Positions 53,461-61,904 of a stretch of DNA of 64,000 nucleotides are shown here, piece by piece. Numbering within the stretch: position 1 is the first letter of the stretch; each line of letters starts with the position of its first letter. A program made the translations under genes and the position numbers. Origin of the DNA: Methylobacter sp. (GTDB lineage: Bacteria; Pseudomonadota; Gammaproteobacteria; Methylococcales; Methylomonadaceae); the NCBI RefSeq assembly GCF_023227905.1, contig NZ_JALOCF010000004.1, forward strand, positions 1-64,000. Reading direction: 5' to 3'. The notes beneath the pieces were generated by a model, which ran no database searches, was not told the origin of the DNA, and saw only the letters and a list, made by a program, of their open reading frames with translations.

Positions 53461-53844
53461 TTATTGCTCAATCAATTGCTGATAAGCATCCGCATTCATT
53501 AATGCGTCCAGTTCGGAAAGGTTATCCGCTTTTATGCAAAACAGCCAGGTTCCGTAAGCATCGTCATTGACCTGTTCAGGCTCATTGACCAAGGCATCGT
53601 TGATGGCGACCACTTCGCCGGTAACCGGGCTGAACAAATCGGAGGCGGTTTTTACCGATTCGACTACCGCGCATTGTTCTTGCGCGTTAACTTTACGCCC
53701 CAGTTCCGGCAGCTCAATATAAACCAAATCACCTAATTCTTCCTGCGCAAAATCAGTTATGCCGACACGAATGATGTTATCGTCTTCCAGTTGCGCCCAT
53801 TCGTGGGTTTTTGCGTACTTTAAGTTACCTGGTACGTCGCTCAT
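53461..53844 (-). CDS. gcvH: Glycine cleavage system H protein
   Basis: Lipoyl carrier of the glycine cleavage system, shuttling the aminomethyl group among P, T and L proteins. 127 residues, with the lipoylated Lys in VVESVKTASDLFSPVTGEVV near residue 63. No gcvT or gcvP is adjacent, so it stands alone here. Confidence 0.96.
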   Translation of the reverse strand: MSDVPGNLKYAKTHEWAQLEDDNIIRVGITDFAQEELGDLVYIELPELGRKVNAQEQCAVVESVKTASDLFSPVTGEVVAINDALVNEPEQVNDDAYGTWLFCIKADNLSELDALMNADAYQQLIEQ

Positions 53845-53978
53845 GATAATCTCCGAATATTATAAATAGTTGCTTTGTTTTAGGATAACGTGCAATTTTT
53901 TAAAAACAACAAAAAAATGCATTTAAGAATGGAAATCTTATAACATGAATAAACCTATAGACTTACTTTGTTTCTCAC

Positions 53979-55016
53979 ATGAATGCTCCTGTAATCGCCT
54001 GCTTTTTTATGCTCGGCATCGCTTCCGCTGTGGCAGATGATGACGATAAGCCTGTCCCCAGCGCAGCGCAGGGAGCTATTGCCCTGACCGCTAAAGCCCA
54101 ATCGTTATCCGGCTTGCAGACAATAACGCTTACTTCGGCCAGCGATTACCCTGAATTCACGGCTTATGGAAAAGCGGTCAACATCCAACCGCTGATCGAG
54201 CTGCGGAACCGGTATTTGGTCGCATTAACTGAGCGCAGCGGCGCTACGGCGAGGTTTAAGCAGGCTGAGCAGAATATCAAGAGGCAGCAGGACTTGTACC
54301 GTGAAGGCGTGGCCTCAAAACATAACCTGCAAGTTCAGCAAGCGCAATGGCAAACCGATAAAGCCCTGTTTGATGCCAGCGGCGTTCAAGGCAAGGCTAT
54401 CATTGACGAAGCCCGTCTCAACTGGGGTAAAAAGCTGACTGAGTGGGCGTTATCTGTCGATGCCGACCCGCTGAGCGACTTTTTATCTGGCAAGAAAACC
54501 TTATTGCACATTACCTTGCCGGTTAATAAACGACTGGCAAACGAGATTCAGAGTATCGAGGTTGAAGCCTCGGGTAACCGTGGCGCGGCGACTAAAGCCG
54601 AGTTGATCTCTGTGGCGCCGCAAACAGATGCTACCGCGCAAGGGGAAAGCTACTTCTTCCAGGCTGATGGCCGCCGCGACTGCTCCGGGCAGTCTTGCGG
54701 CATACACACCATCCCTGGCGATAACCCTATCCGGACCGGCATGCGCGTTGCGGCGTGGATACCTGAGCAGGGTGAAAGCCGGTTCGGGGTTGTTATACCG
54801 AAGTCGGCGTTAATCTGGTATATGGATCAGGCCTTTGTTTACATTAAAATCGCTGAAGAGCGATTCAGCCGTCGCCCTATCGGCCACTACTCAGTCACGT
54901 CCGGCGGCTATTTTGTCGAAAACGGCCTCAGCGCAGGCGAGCAGTTGGTGGTTTCCGGAGGGCAAATGCTGCTGTCGGAAGAATTCAGGGGGCAAATCCC
55001 GGATGAGGACGATTAA
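53979..55016 (+). CDS. Orphan efflux-pump periplasmic adaptor
   Basis: 345-residue protein with a signal peptide (about 1-19, ending AVA) and the layout of an RND-type membrane fusion protein: an alpha-hairpin (about 75-145; RYLVALTERSGATARFKQAEQN and REGVASKHNLQVQQAQW), a broken lipoyl region and a beta-barrel with VVIPKSALIWYMDQAFVYI. It has no inner-membrane pump or outer-membrane channel next to it on this strand. Its closest partner could be elsewhere. Confidence 0.72.
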   Translation: MNAPVIACFFMLGIASAVADDDDKPVPSAAQGAIALTAKAQSLSGLQTITLTSASDYPEFTAYGKAVNIQPLIELRNRYLVALTERSGATARFKQAEQNIKRQQDLYREGVASKHNLQVQQAQWQTDKALFDASGVQGKAIIDEARLNWGKKLTEWALSVDADPLSDFLSGKKTLLHITLPVNKRLANEIQSIEVEASGNRGAATKAELISVAPQTDATAQGESYFFQADGRRDCSGQSCGIHTIPGDNPIRTGMRVAAWIPEQGESRFGVVIPKSALIWYMDQAFVYIKIAEERFSRRPIGHYSVTSGGYFVENGLSAGEQLVVSGGQMLLSEEFRGQIPDEDD

Positions 55017-55099
55017 TTCACTGCCCGGCTTGCTCCGTTAATCGACCTTTTTCCAGGCAGTCGAAACGTGAGAAGAACGCATCCAGTGGTGTCGATAGG

Positions 55100-56695
55100 T
55101 CAATGCCCGCCAACGGCTTCACTGGATGGCGCCGATACTTTTCTGACCCAAGGCATCAATAGCAAGGCCAGCAAAAAAGTCAGCGCCAAGACATGGAACA
55201 GGGTATTCAAGGTCAGCACTTCGGCTTCGCGCATCAACAATCCGTAAACCTGCTTCAGTGCGGCCGATTCCGCGTCCGGCAAGCCGGCGCCGGACAAGCG
55301 CTCCTGCAAACCGCCCAATAGCGCTTGTGCCTGCGGCGAGCCGGGCGTTACATGCTCGCGCAACAGCGCATAATTCTGCTTGTTGAGATGTGTTAGCAAG
55401 GTATTCGCCAAGGCCAGGCCAATTGCACCGCCCAGGTTGCGCGTCAGGTTATAAAGCCCGCTGGCATTTTTCACTTCCTCAGGCGGCAGGGTGCCTAACG
55501 CCAGGGAATTGATCGGTAAAAAGCAATACATCAATGAAAAGCCCCGAATCGCCTGCGGCCAGAAGAATTCCCAGTAGCCCGACTCATAGGTCAGATTGCC
55601 GTTCATCCAGCTACCCAGCGCAAAGCCGGATAAGCCCAGTGCCAGCATTAGCCGTGAATCGATGCGTTTCGCCAATGGCCCGGCGACGAACGCGGACAAC
55701 AACTGGAACAGGCCGGTGACCATGATGTACTGGCCGATCTGCAAGCTGTTCAAGCCTTTGACGCTAGCCAGATAGACCGGCACCAGATACATCAGCGTGA
55801 ACATGCCGATGCCGAGTATGAAACTGAATGTGCAGCCGACCGCGAAATTGCGGTTACGGAATGCCCACAGATCGACGATGGGGTGCTCTATAGTCAGTTC
55901 GCGATGAAATAGCGCGATGCCCGATAGCGCCGCGATCAGGCTGAAAAAGACGATCTCCCGGCTCTCGAACCATTGTTCGCGCACGCCCTCTTCCAGCACG
56001 AACTGCAAGCTGCCGAGAAAGACCACGATGTAGACGATGCCGAGAAAATCGATTTTTTGCAGCAGCTCCCACTCCGGTTCATCGACCCGGACGAATCGCC
56101 ATGTAGCCAGGCACACCAGCACGCCCGGCACCAGATTGATCAGGAATAGCGCCTTCCACGACACGGCTTCGGTCAGATACCCGCCCAGCACCGGACCTGC
56201 GGTAGGGGCAATCATCACCACCATGCCGACCACAATCACCATTGCCGACTGTAGCCTGGGCGGAAACAGCGTGTAAATCACCGCAAACACGGTCGGTATC
56301 ATCGCGCCGCCGAACAAGCCCTGGAAAGCGCGAAACACCACCATGGACGGCAGATTCCAGGCCAGCACGCAGCACAGGCTCATTAAAGTAAAGCCGCCGC
56401 AGGACAGCACGAACAAGATACGCGTCGAAAAGGCTCTTGCCAGCCAGCCGGACAGCGGGATGATCACCACCTCCGCCACCAGGTAGGCGGTCTGCACCCA
56501 AGTGATTTCGTCCGGAGTCGCCGACAATCCGGCCTGAATCTGCTCCAGCGAACTGGCAACAATCTGGATGTCCAGAATCGCCATGAAAATGCCGAATACC
56601 ATCGCGAAAAAGCCGATCCATTGCTCGGTACTGACCGACTGATGCTCCGGCGCGGCGTTACCGTCCATGGCTGTTGACTCTGTCGTCGTTGTCAT
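55100..56695 (-). CDS. emrB: EmrB-type MFS drug exporter
   Basis: DHA2-family proton antiporter with 14 predicted helices and 531 residues. It shows motif-A-like GWLARAFSTRILFVLSC near residue 83 and motif-C-like MIAPTAGPVLGGYLTEAVSW near 162, as in antiporters. Works with EmrA and an outer-membrane channel to expel hydrophobic compounds. Encoded 6 bases after emrA on the same strand. Confidence 0.92.
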   Translation of the reverse strand: MTTTTESTAMDGNAAPEHQSVSTEQWIGFFAMVFGIFMAILDIQIVASSLEQIQAGLSATPDEITWVQTAYLVAEVVIIPLSGWLARAFSTRILFVLSCGGFTLMSLCCVLAWNLPSMVVFRAFQGLFGGAMIPTVFAVIYTLFPPRLQSAMVIVVGMVVMIAPTAGPVLGGYLTEAVSWKALFLINLVPGVLVCLATWRFVRVDEPEWELLQKIDFLGIVYIVVFLGSLQFVLEEGVREQWFESREIVFFSLIAALSGIALFHRELTIEHPIVDLWAFRNRNFAVGCTFSFILGIGMFTLMYLVPVYLASVKGLNSLQIGQYIMVTGLFQLLSAFVAGPLAKRIDSRLMLALGLSGFALGSWMNGNLTYESGYWEFFWPQAIRGFSLMYCFLPINSLALGTLPPEEVKNASGLYNLTRNLGGAIGLALANTLLTHLNKQNYALLREHVTPGSPQAQALLGGLQERLSGAGLPDAESAALKQVYGLLMREAEVLTLNTLFHVLALTFLLALLLMPWVRKVSAPSSEAVGGH

Positions 56696-56701
56696 GTCTG
56701 C

Positions 56702-57718
56702 TTACAGCACTTTGACCTTGATCACCGTGGAAAGCCCCGGCCGTAACAGGCTCAGATCGGAACCCGGCTGGAAAGCGATCTTCAACGGCACCCGCCGCAC
56801 GATCTTGGTGAAGTTGCCGGTAGCGTTTTCCGGCGGCAGCAAGCTGAATTCGGAGCCCGATGCCGGAGCGAAACTATCCACTACGCCTTCAAAAACCTGG
56901 TCGGGATAAGCATCCACGCTGATTTCCACCGCTTGCCCCGGCCGCATCCTGGCGATCTGGGTTTCCTTGAAATTGGCTTCCACGAACAGCCCTTTGGTCG
57001 GAATGAGATGGCCGAGCACGCTGCCGGGTTTGACCAGTTGCCCGAGCTGTACGCTACGGTTGCCGATAATGCCCGCCATGGGCGCCATGATGCGAGTATT
57101 GGCGAGATCGATGCGAGCCAGTTCCAGATTGGCTTCGGCGGCTTTGAGCCGTGCGCGCGTTTCCTCAATCTGGGCATCCAAGGCCGCTAGGTGGCTTTCC
57201 GCTTCCTGACGGGCCGAGCGGACTTTATCCCGTTGGGCATTCGCCTGTTTATGCGTGGATTCGGCGGCATCCCGGGTCTGCGTCGAAACCGCGCCTTCCT
57301 CGGCCAAGTTGCCGAAGCGTTTCAAATCTTTCGCGGCCCTTTCCAGATCGGCTTCGGAAGCGGCAATATTGGCGGCTTCCTGGCGAATCTTGGCGCTTTG
57401 CGTGTGTTTGTCGGTTTCCAGCGTCTGAATGTGTGCTTTCTCTAATGACACTTGCGCTTCGGCTTGAGCCAATCTGGCCTGGAAATCATGATCGTCAATT
57501 ACCGCCAGTAAATCGCCCTGCGAGACTTGCTGATTATCCTGAAATAATACTTCCCTGACGTAGCCGGCTTCCTTGGGGCTGATCAAGCTGGTGTGTGCCT
57601 TCAGATAGGCGTTATCGGTGCTCTCGTAAGGATGGACGGCTTGCAGCCAATAAAGAAACCCTCCCGCACTCGCGCCCAGGGCTAAGACAATGATTAAGAT
57701 TTTTTTGCTGGATGGCAT
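56702..57718 (-). CDS. emrA: EmrA-type periplasmic adaptor (HlyD family)
   Basis: Membrane-anchored adaptor linking EmrB to an outer-membrane channel. One N-terminal helix (about 6-24), a split lipoyl domain (NAYLKAHTSLISPKEAGYV and IMAPMAGIIGNRSVQLGQLV), a long coiled hairpin (about 85-190), and a beta-barrel with VEANFKETQIARMRPGQAVEI. 338 residues. Divergent from tetR; shared promoter in the 57719-57809 gap. Confidence 0.93.
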   Translation of the reverse strand: MPSSKKILIIVLALGASAGGFLYWLQAVHPYESTDNAYLKAHTSLISPKEAGYVREVLFQDNQQVSQGDLLAVIDDHDFQARLAQAEAQVSLEKAHIQTLETDKHTQSAKIRQEAANIAASEADLERAAKDLKRFGNLAEEGAVSTQTRDAAESTHKQANAQRDKVRSARQEAESHLAALDAQIEETRARLKAAEANLELARIDLANTRIMAPMAGIIGNRSVQLGQLVKPGSVLGHLIPTKGLFVEANFKETQIARMRPGQAVEISVDAYPDQVFEGVVDSFAPASGSEFSLLPPENATGNFTKIVRRVPLKIAFQPGSDLSLLRPGLSTVIKVKVL

Positions 57719-57744
57719 AAAGGCATGAAAGGCTATTGATTAAC

Positions 57745-57760
57745 TAAACGGTGTAGTTTA
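57745..57760. promoter_or_regulatory. Likely TetR operator
   Basis: TAAAC-GGTGTA-GTTTA is an inverted repeat in the 91-base gap between divergent emrA and the TetR-family gene. The size and place fit a TetR-type dimer site controlling both directions. The true operator is not known. Confidence 0.5.
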
Positions 57761-57809
57761 TTCTAATCATCAAGCTCTTCCTGATGCAACAAATTTATTC
57801 AGCGATACC

Positions 57810-58418
57810 ATGAACAAACTCCACAATCCCAAGCGACAAGCCATACTCGACGCGGCGACGCGCGCTTTCATCGCCCACGGCTACAGCGGCGCCAGCATGG
57901 AAGCCATCGCCGAGGCGGCGCCGGTTTCCAAACCCACGCTATACAATCATTTCAAAAGCAAACAGGACTTGTTCGCCGCCGTGATCGAAGGTCGGTGCGA
58001 GGCCTTGCTCAGCACACTCGACAGCGTACAAACCGGATTCGACGACCCGGTGGCCGGCTTGAGCGCTATCGCCGGCGCATTCATCGATCTGGTGTATGCT
58101 GACGAAGCCCTGCAACTTTACCGGCTGATCATCGCCGAACAACAACATTTTCCGGATCTGGGCGAACGGATTTACCGTTCCGGCCCCGAACCGGTGTTGC
58201 GGCAGATGGCGTCTTATCTCGCCGAGCTCAATGCCCGAGGCATACTGACGATCCCCGACCTGGAGACATCGGGCCGTCTATTTCTGGACATGCTGAAAGG
58301 CGATCAACATTTCCGCTGCCTGCTAGGCTTGCAATCCGGCTTGAGTGAAACGGAAAAACAACGATTGATCGTCGCAGTCGTTTCTTTCTTCCTGAAAGGA
58401 CATGGCTATGAAGCGTAA
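57810..58418 (+). CDS. TetR-family regulator of the efflux cluster
   Basis: 202-residue regulator with an N-terminal HTH: ILDAATRAFIAHGYSGASMEAIAEAAPVSKPTLYNHFKSKQDLF (about 13-56). The C-terminal ligand domain has a TetR_C-like fold, with DEALQLYRLIIAEQQHFPDL near 95. Divergent from emrAB and overlapping nodT by 17 bases, so it probably represses both when no drug is present. Confidence 0.9.
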   Translation: MNKLHNPKRQAILDAATRAFIAHGYSGASMEAIAEAAPVSKPTLYNHFKSKQDLFAAVIEGRCEALLSTLDSVQTGFDDPVAGLSAIAGAFIDLVYADEALQLYRLIIAEQQHFPDLGERIYRSGPEPVLRQMASYLAELNARGILTIPDLETSGRLFLDMLKGDQHFRCLLGLQSGLSETEKQRLIVAVVSFFLKGHGYEA

Positions 58419-59838
58419 CCCCTACTGGTTTTTACTGCTGAGCGGACTGAGCGGTTGCGCGATGGGGCCGGATTACCAGGAAAAAATCCCGGCGGTGCCG
58501 GAACATTGGCAAGCCGAGCAACAAGCGCCAAAGTCCGCCTCGCGTTTGAATAGCGAGTCAACAAACCCGGAGACTTTGAAAACCTGGTGGAAAAATTTTG
58601 GCGATGCCGGACTGAATCGCCTTATGGATAAAGCCCTAACCGGAAACCTGGATGTCAAGATGGCGCTGGCCCGGATCGATCAGGCCCGCGCCGAACGCCG
58701 CAGCACCCGGGCCGAACTGTTTCCGACCGTCAACGGCGTCGCCGGCGCCCAGCGTAACGACAATCCGTTTCCCGGCTTCGCGCCCGGCATCAAATTCAAT
58801 CTGTTCGAAGTAGGGTTTGACGCGCTATGGGAAATCGATCTGTTCGGCCGCCAGCAACGGCGTCTGGAGGCGGCGACTGCCGATCTCGATGCGGCGGGGG
58901 AAGAGTATCGCCAGGCCCTGGTGACGCTGACCGCCGAGCTGACGCGCAGCTACATCGATTACCGCAGCTTGCAGAATCAGTTACGGATCACGCATTCGAA
59001 TCTGGATGCGCAACAACATACACTCAAGCTAACCGGCAAATTGTTCAAGGAAGGCGTTGGCACCCGTCATGACGTGGTGCGCGCCAGGGCTCAGACGGAA
59101 GCCACGGAAGCTCAGATTCCAGCACTTGAAGCCGGTTTGATTTCCGCATTGCATCAACTGGAAGTGCTGATTGGGCAACAGCCCGGTACCTTGACGGCTG
59201 AGCTCAAGCAACCGGTCGAGGTTCCGCCGGCACCGACACAGGCGATATTGACTTCGCCCGCCGAAACCATCCGCCAGCGGCCCGACATCCGCATTGCCGA
59301 ACGCCGGCTGGCGGCCGCCACCGCGATGCAAGGCGCCGCAATCGCCGAATTGTTCCCGAAAATATCGCTATCGGCCTTTTTAGGGCTGCGCAATACCGAT
59401 ATCGAAAGCCTGTTCAAATCGGCGGCGTTTTCCTACGGCACGGCCGCCAACTTGCTGCAACCACTGCTGAATTTCGGCCGTATTCAGGCCGGTATCGACC
59501 TGGCCGAAGCCCGGCAAAAAGAAGCCTATCTGGGCTACCAAAAAGCCGTGCTCGACGCGCTTCAGGAAACCGAAACGGCGCTGGCCCATTATCTGAAAGA
59601 AGAAATTCGCCGACAGGCATTGAGCCGCTCGGTCGCCGATTTGCAGGAGTCGGTACGCTTGTCGCAATTGCGTTTTAAAGAAGGGGTCATATCCTTTCTG
59701 GATGTACTGGATGCCCAACGCGTCCTGTATGCAGCCGAAATCGAGCTGGCCCGCTCGGAAGCCGCGGCCTCTACTCATCTTGTCGCGGTTTACAAGGCCT
59801 TGGGCGGCGGTGCAAAAGCAACAGTGTCGCAATCATAA
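58402..59838 (+). CDS. NodT-family outer-membrane efflux channel
   Basis: TolC-like lipoprotein channel of 478 residues: signal peptide with lipobox LSGC (Cys about 19), then two long-helix repeats (about 60-270 and 275-470) with KFNLFEVGFDALWEIDLFGRQQRR and AAFSYGTAANLLQPLLNFGRIQAGI. Supplies the outer-membrane exit for the EmrAB pair. Start is ATG 58402 or the next ATG two codons on. Confidence 0.93.
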   Translation: MAMKRNPYWFLLLSGLSGCAMGPDYQEKIPAVPEHWQAEQQAPKSASRLNSESTNPETLKTWWKNFGDAGLNRLMDKALTGNLDVKMALARIDQARAERRSTRAELFPTVNGVAGAQRNDNPFPGFAPGIKFNLFEVGFDALWEIDLFGRQQRRLEAATADLDAAGEEYRQALVTLTAELTRSYIDYRSLQNQLRITHSNLDAQQHTLKLTGKLFKEGVGTRHDVVRARAQTEATEAQIPALEAGLISALHQLEVLIGQQPGTLTAELKQPVEVPPAPTQAILTSPAETIRQRPDIRIAERRLAAATAMQGAAIAELFPKISLSAFLGLRNTDIESLFKSAAFSYGTAANLLQPLLNFGRIQAGIDLAEARQKEAYLGYQKAVLDALQETETALAHYLKEEIRRQALSRSVADLQESVRLSQLRFKEGVISFLDVLDAQRVLYAAEIELARSEAAASTHLVAVYKALGGGAKATVSQS

Positions 59839-60246
59839 AATTCAGAGACGCTAAATTTCATCCTTCATAAGCGGGTAACCGAGTTTTCTCCAGGTCGGCC
59901 AGCAATTCTGATGATAGGTGTGGTTCATATGCGGCATGATTGCAGCTGCGCATCATCCTGATTTGCAGCCAATTGACATTTTGAAGCTTACAGCCTGTAG
60001 CAACGGCTAGCCTCGCTTCACCCTAACTTAGAAAACGGAAATCTGACCGGCAAGTTAAAAGAACAGAGTCACTTAAAACTTAGGTTCTGCCGCAAGTGGA
60101 TGCGACTTATCAAGGAAGAGTTTAGGAGGTAAATTCCGGTAGTTGACCGGTGGTGCGGGGAAGCACACTAATCGATACAAAACTTGGTTTGAGCTATCGC
60201 TTGTTGGCTTTCTTTAATTAAAAGGCGGCTATTGCCGAAGCAAAGG
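59839..60246. other. 408-base gap with a possible decayed gene fragment
   Basis: No complete gene. On the minus strand 59858-60022 is an open stretch of 54 codons with ordinary protein-like composition (ending HLSSELLADLEKTRLPAYEG before TGA) but no start codon at its 5' end. A TAG lies directly before it. It may be the tail of a decayed gene. The rest shows no promoter, repeat or RNA gene I can name. Confidence 0.3.
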
Positions 60247-60531
60247 TTAATTCCATGGCGGTACGTCGCCACTATAGGCAACAAAATCTTTAATCGTTGC
60301 ATGGGTTTTGACGCCGGCTGTCTTTTTGGGAGAAGAACCGGTAACGGAGGATGAAGCCTTCGTTATTGATTCAACAGCACCGGGCTCGGTTTGCCATCGG
60401 GCAAAGAGCGTAATGTCTTTATTTGCTGTTGCATACCATTTCTTTTTGACGGCATCCCATCTCGCGCCAAGCGCTTTCGCCTCATCCTTTTGGGCAAAAG
60501 GAACATTCAGATAAATTTTTGAGTCTGGCAT
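60247..60531 (-). CDS. DUF5710-type small protein
   Basis: 94-residue protein whose N-terminal half has the DUF5710 pattern IYLNVPFAQKDEAKALGARWDAVKKKWYAT (about 5-34), a small fold also found in topoisomerase- and primase-linked proteins. The second half is Ser/Thr/Lys-rich and probably disordered. Function unknown. Confidence 0.75.
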   Translation of the reverse strand: MPDSKIYLNVPFAQKDEAKALGARWDAVKKKWYATANKDITLFARWQTEPGAVESITKASSSVTGSSPKKTAGVKTHATIKDFVAYSGDVPPWN

Positions 60532-60785
60532 TTTGTAATCAGGTAATGCGGGCTGATGAAGTTATTACCTATTATAAGGCATTACCGACACAACTGGATT
60601 AGACAAAATAGCCTTGTGCTGCTTTGGTGTGCAAAGTATGGGCGCGGGTTGAAAACAGGTGGACAAAGAAAAAATACAGGTGCCGGGAAAGCTTAAGGAG
60701 CAAGTCCTAAATGAAGGCGATTAACCGGCACTCTGTAACAGGATAAGCGTGGGCAAGCAGGATGACTTTTGCTCACGCTTTGGCG

Positions 60786-61148
60786 TTAGCTTTTTCCAGG
60801 CAACATCCCGACTGAGCCGGGTTTGATGCGTTTGCAGGTAACAACCACATCTTCCAGGTGGCACTGACTTTTACCTTTGTTGGCGCCATCGCAGGGTGTG
60901 CAGGTAGCCTTGCCTTCATCCTTTACTTTTTCAACATGCCAGCCATAACCTTGCGACTGACAAAATGTTTTGGAGTATCGGGTGATGTTATAAGGTTTGG
61001 CTGCCGTTGCCTTGGCTTCGGATTCCACGTCGCAGGTCGCTGAGGGTAGAGTGTTAGCCATCAGGTCCCGGTAAATATATTCTGTTGCCGACGCTGCTCC
61101 GGAAAAAAAAGCTAACGTCGCGCACAGGCATATCAATTTAAGTTTCAT
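60786..61148 (-). CDS. Secreted cysteine-rich protein of unknown function
   Basis: 120-residue protein from ATG at 61148, preceded by GAGGAAAGAAC. Signal peptide at about residues 1-21 (ending ASA), then a mature domain with six cysteines, including a CTPC pair (about residues 85-88). This suggests disulfide bonds or metal binding in the periplasm. A longer frame to 61217 lacks a signal-like start. No family recognised. Confidence 0.6.
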   Translation of the reverse strand: MKLKLICLCATLAFFSGAASATEYIYRDLMANTLPSATCDVESEAKATAAKPYNITRYSKTFCQSQGYGWHVEKVKDEGKATCTPCDGANKGKSQCHLEDVVVTCKRIKPGSVGMLPGKS

Positions 61149-61272
61149 TGTTCTTTCCTCGTTATTATCAAGTGGTGCATGATACTGCGGCTTATTCATG
61201 GGCAAGTTGCACATCAAGATTCGATGTAACCGCTGAAATTAAGAATAACCCTTGTCATGAAGTAATGGCCGT

Positions 61273-61464
61273 TCAGTTCAATACACGGATGTTCATTTGC
61301 GCTGTTTCCTCTTCCAGCTGCTGTTTAATCGGAGCAAACTTTTCATTCTCGCTTTGTTTGACCATCGCGATGACTATCAATAAAGTGGCTATCGTGCCGC
61401 CAACGTACAGCCAGAATCTGTCTTTTACTGGTGCCTCTTCTATTTGTTGTGCTCTTTGGTTCAT
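61273..61464 (-). CDS. Small single-helix membrane protein
   Basis: 63-residue protein with one helix (about 18-36, FWLYVGGTIATLLIVIAMV) and a charged, helical C-terminal tail (ENEKFAPIKQQLEEETAQM). AGAGG lies 9 bases before the ATG. A good sigma-70 promoter lies 220 bases upstream on the same strand. No family recognised. Confidence 0.5.
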   Translation of the reverse strand: MNQRAQQIEEAPVKDRFWLYVGGTIATLLIVIAMVKQSENEKFAPIKQQLEEETAQMNIRVLN

Positions 61465-61904
61465 TTTTTGTACCTCTGTAAGTTTGAATCATCAATGGGT
61501 GCGCCAATGCGGATATGAAAAATCACGGCTTTCCACCAACACTGGGGCTACTTCTTCCTGATAACTACTTCATCTTGATATTTTTATGTGATCAACCATT
61601 TCGGCCGCCAAGTTATGGAGCATGTCGGCAGTAGTCGGGTCACGCGTGAAATATTTCTTTTTATTGTAGTAGCGGATCAATACTATAAAAGAAGCCTAAC
61701 TGCTGTCAACAAAATATCGATTCGATACGAATAATACGTATAAAAGTGTTTCGCTAATTTTTAAGTCCAAATAACCAGCTCAGTGCCGGGGCTGTGCATC
61801 CAGAACTGCATCCTGAAGCAAATTCTGCGATAATAGGCGTTGGTTTTCTGTCTATAAAGCGCCGGACTGGTACCGGTTATAACAATTTATTCAACAACGC
61901 ATCC
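61465..61904. other. 440-base spacer before zwf
   Basis: Holds the promoter at 61682-61709 on minus and, for zwf on plus, an inverted repeat ATTCG-ATA-CGAAT (61720-61732) next to palindrome ATACGTAT (61734-61741), a possible operator. A short open stretch on minus (61570-61680) codes 36 residues but starts upstream of the predicted transcript start. No other gene seen. Confidence 0.45.
61682..61709 (-). promoter_or_regulatory. Sigma-70 promoter on the minus strand
   Basis: TTGACA (61704-61709) and TATAGT (61682-61687) are 16 bases apart. Transcription would start near 61675 and run through a leader of about 210 bases toward the 63-residue membrane protein. The long leader could also be a separate small RNA. 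Confidence 0.6.
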
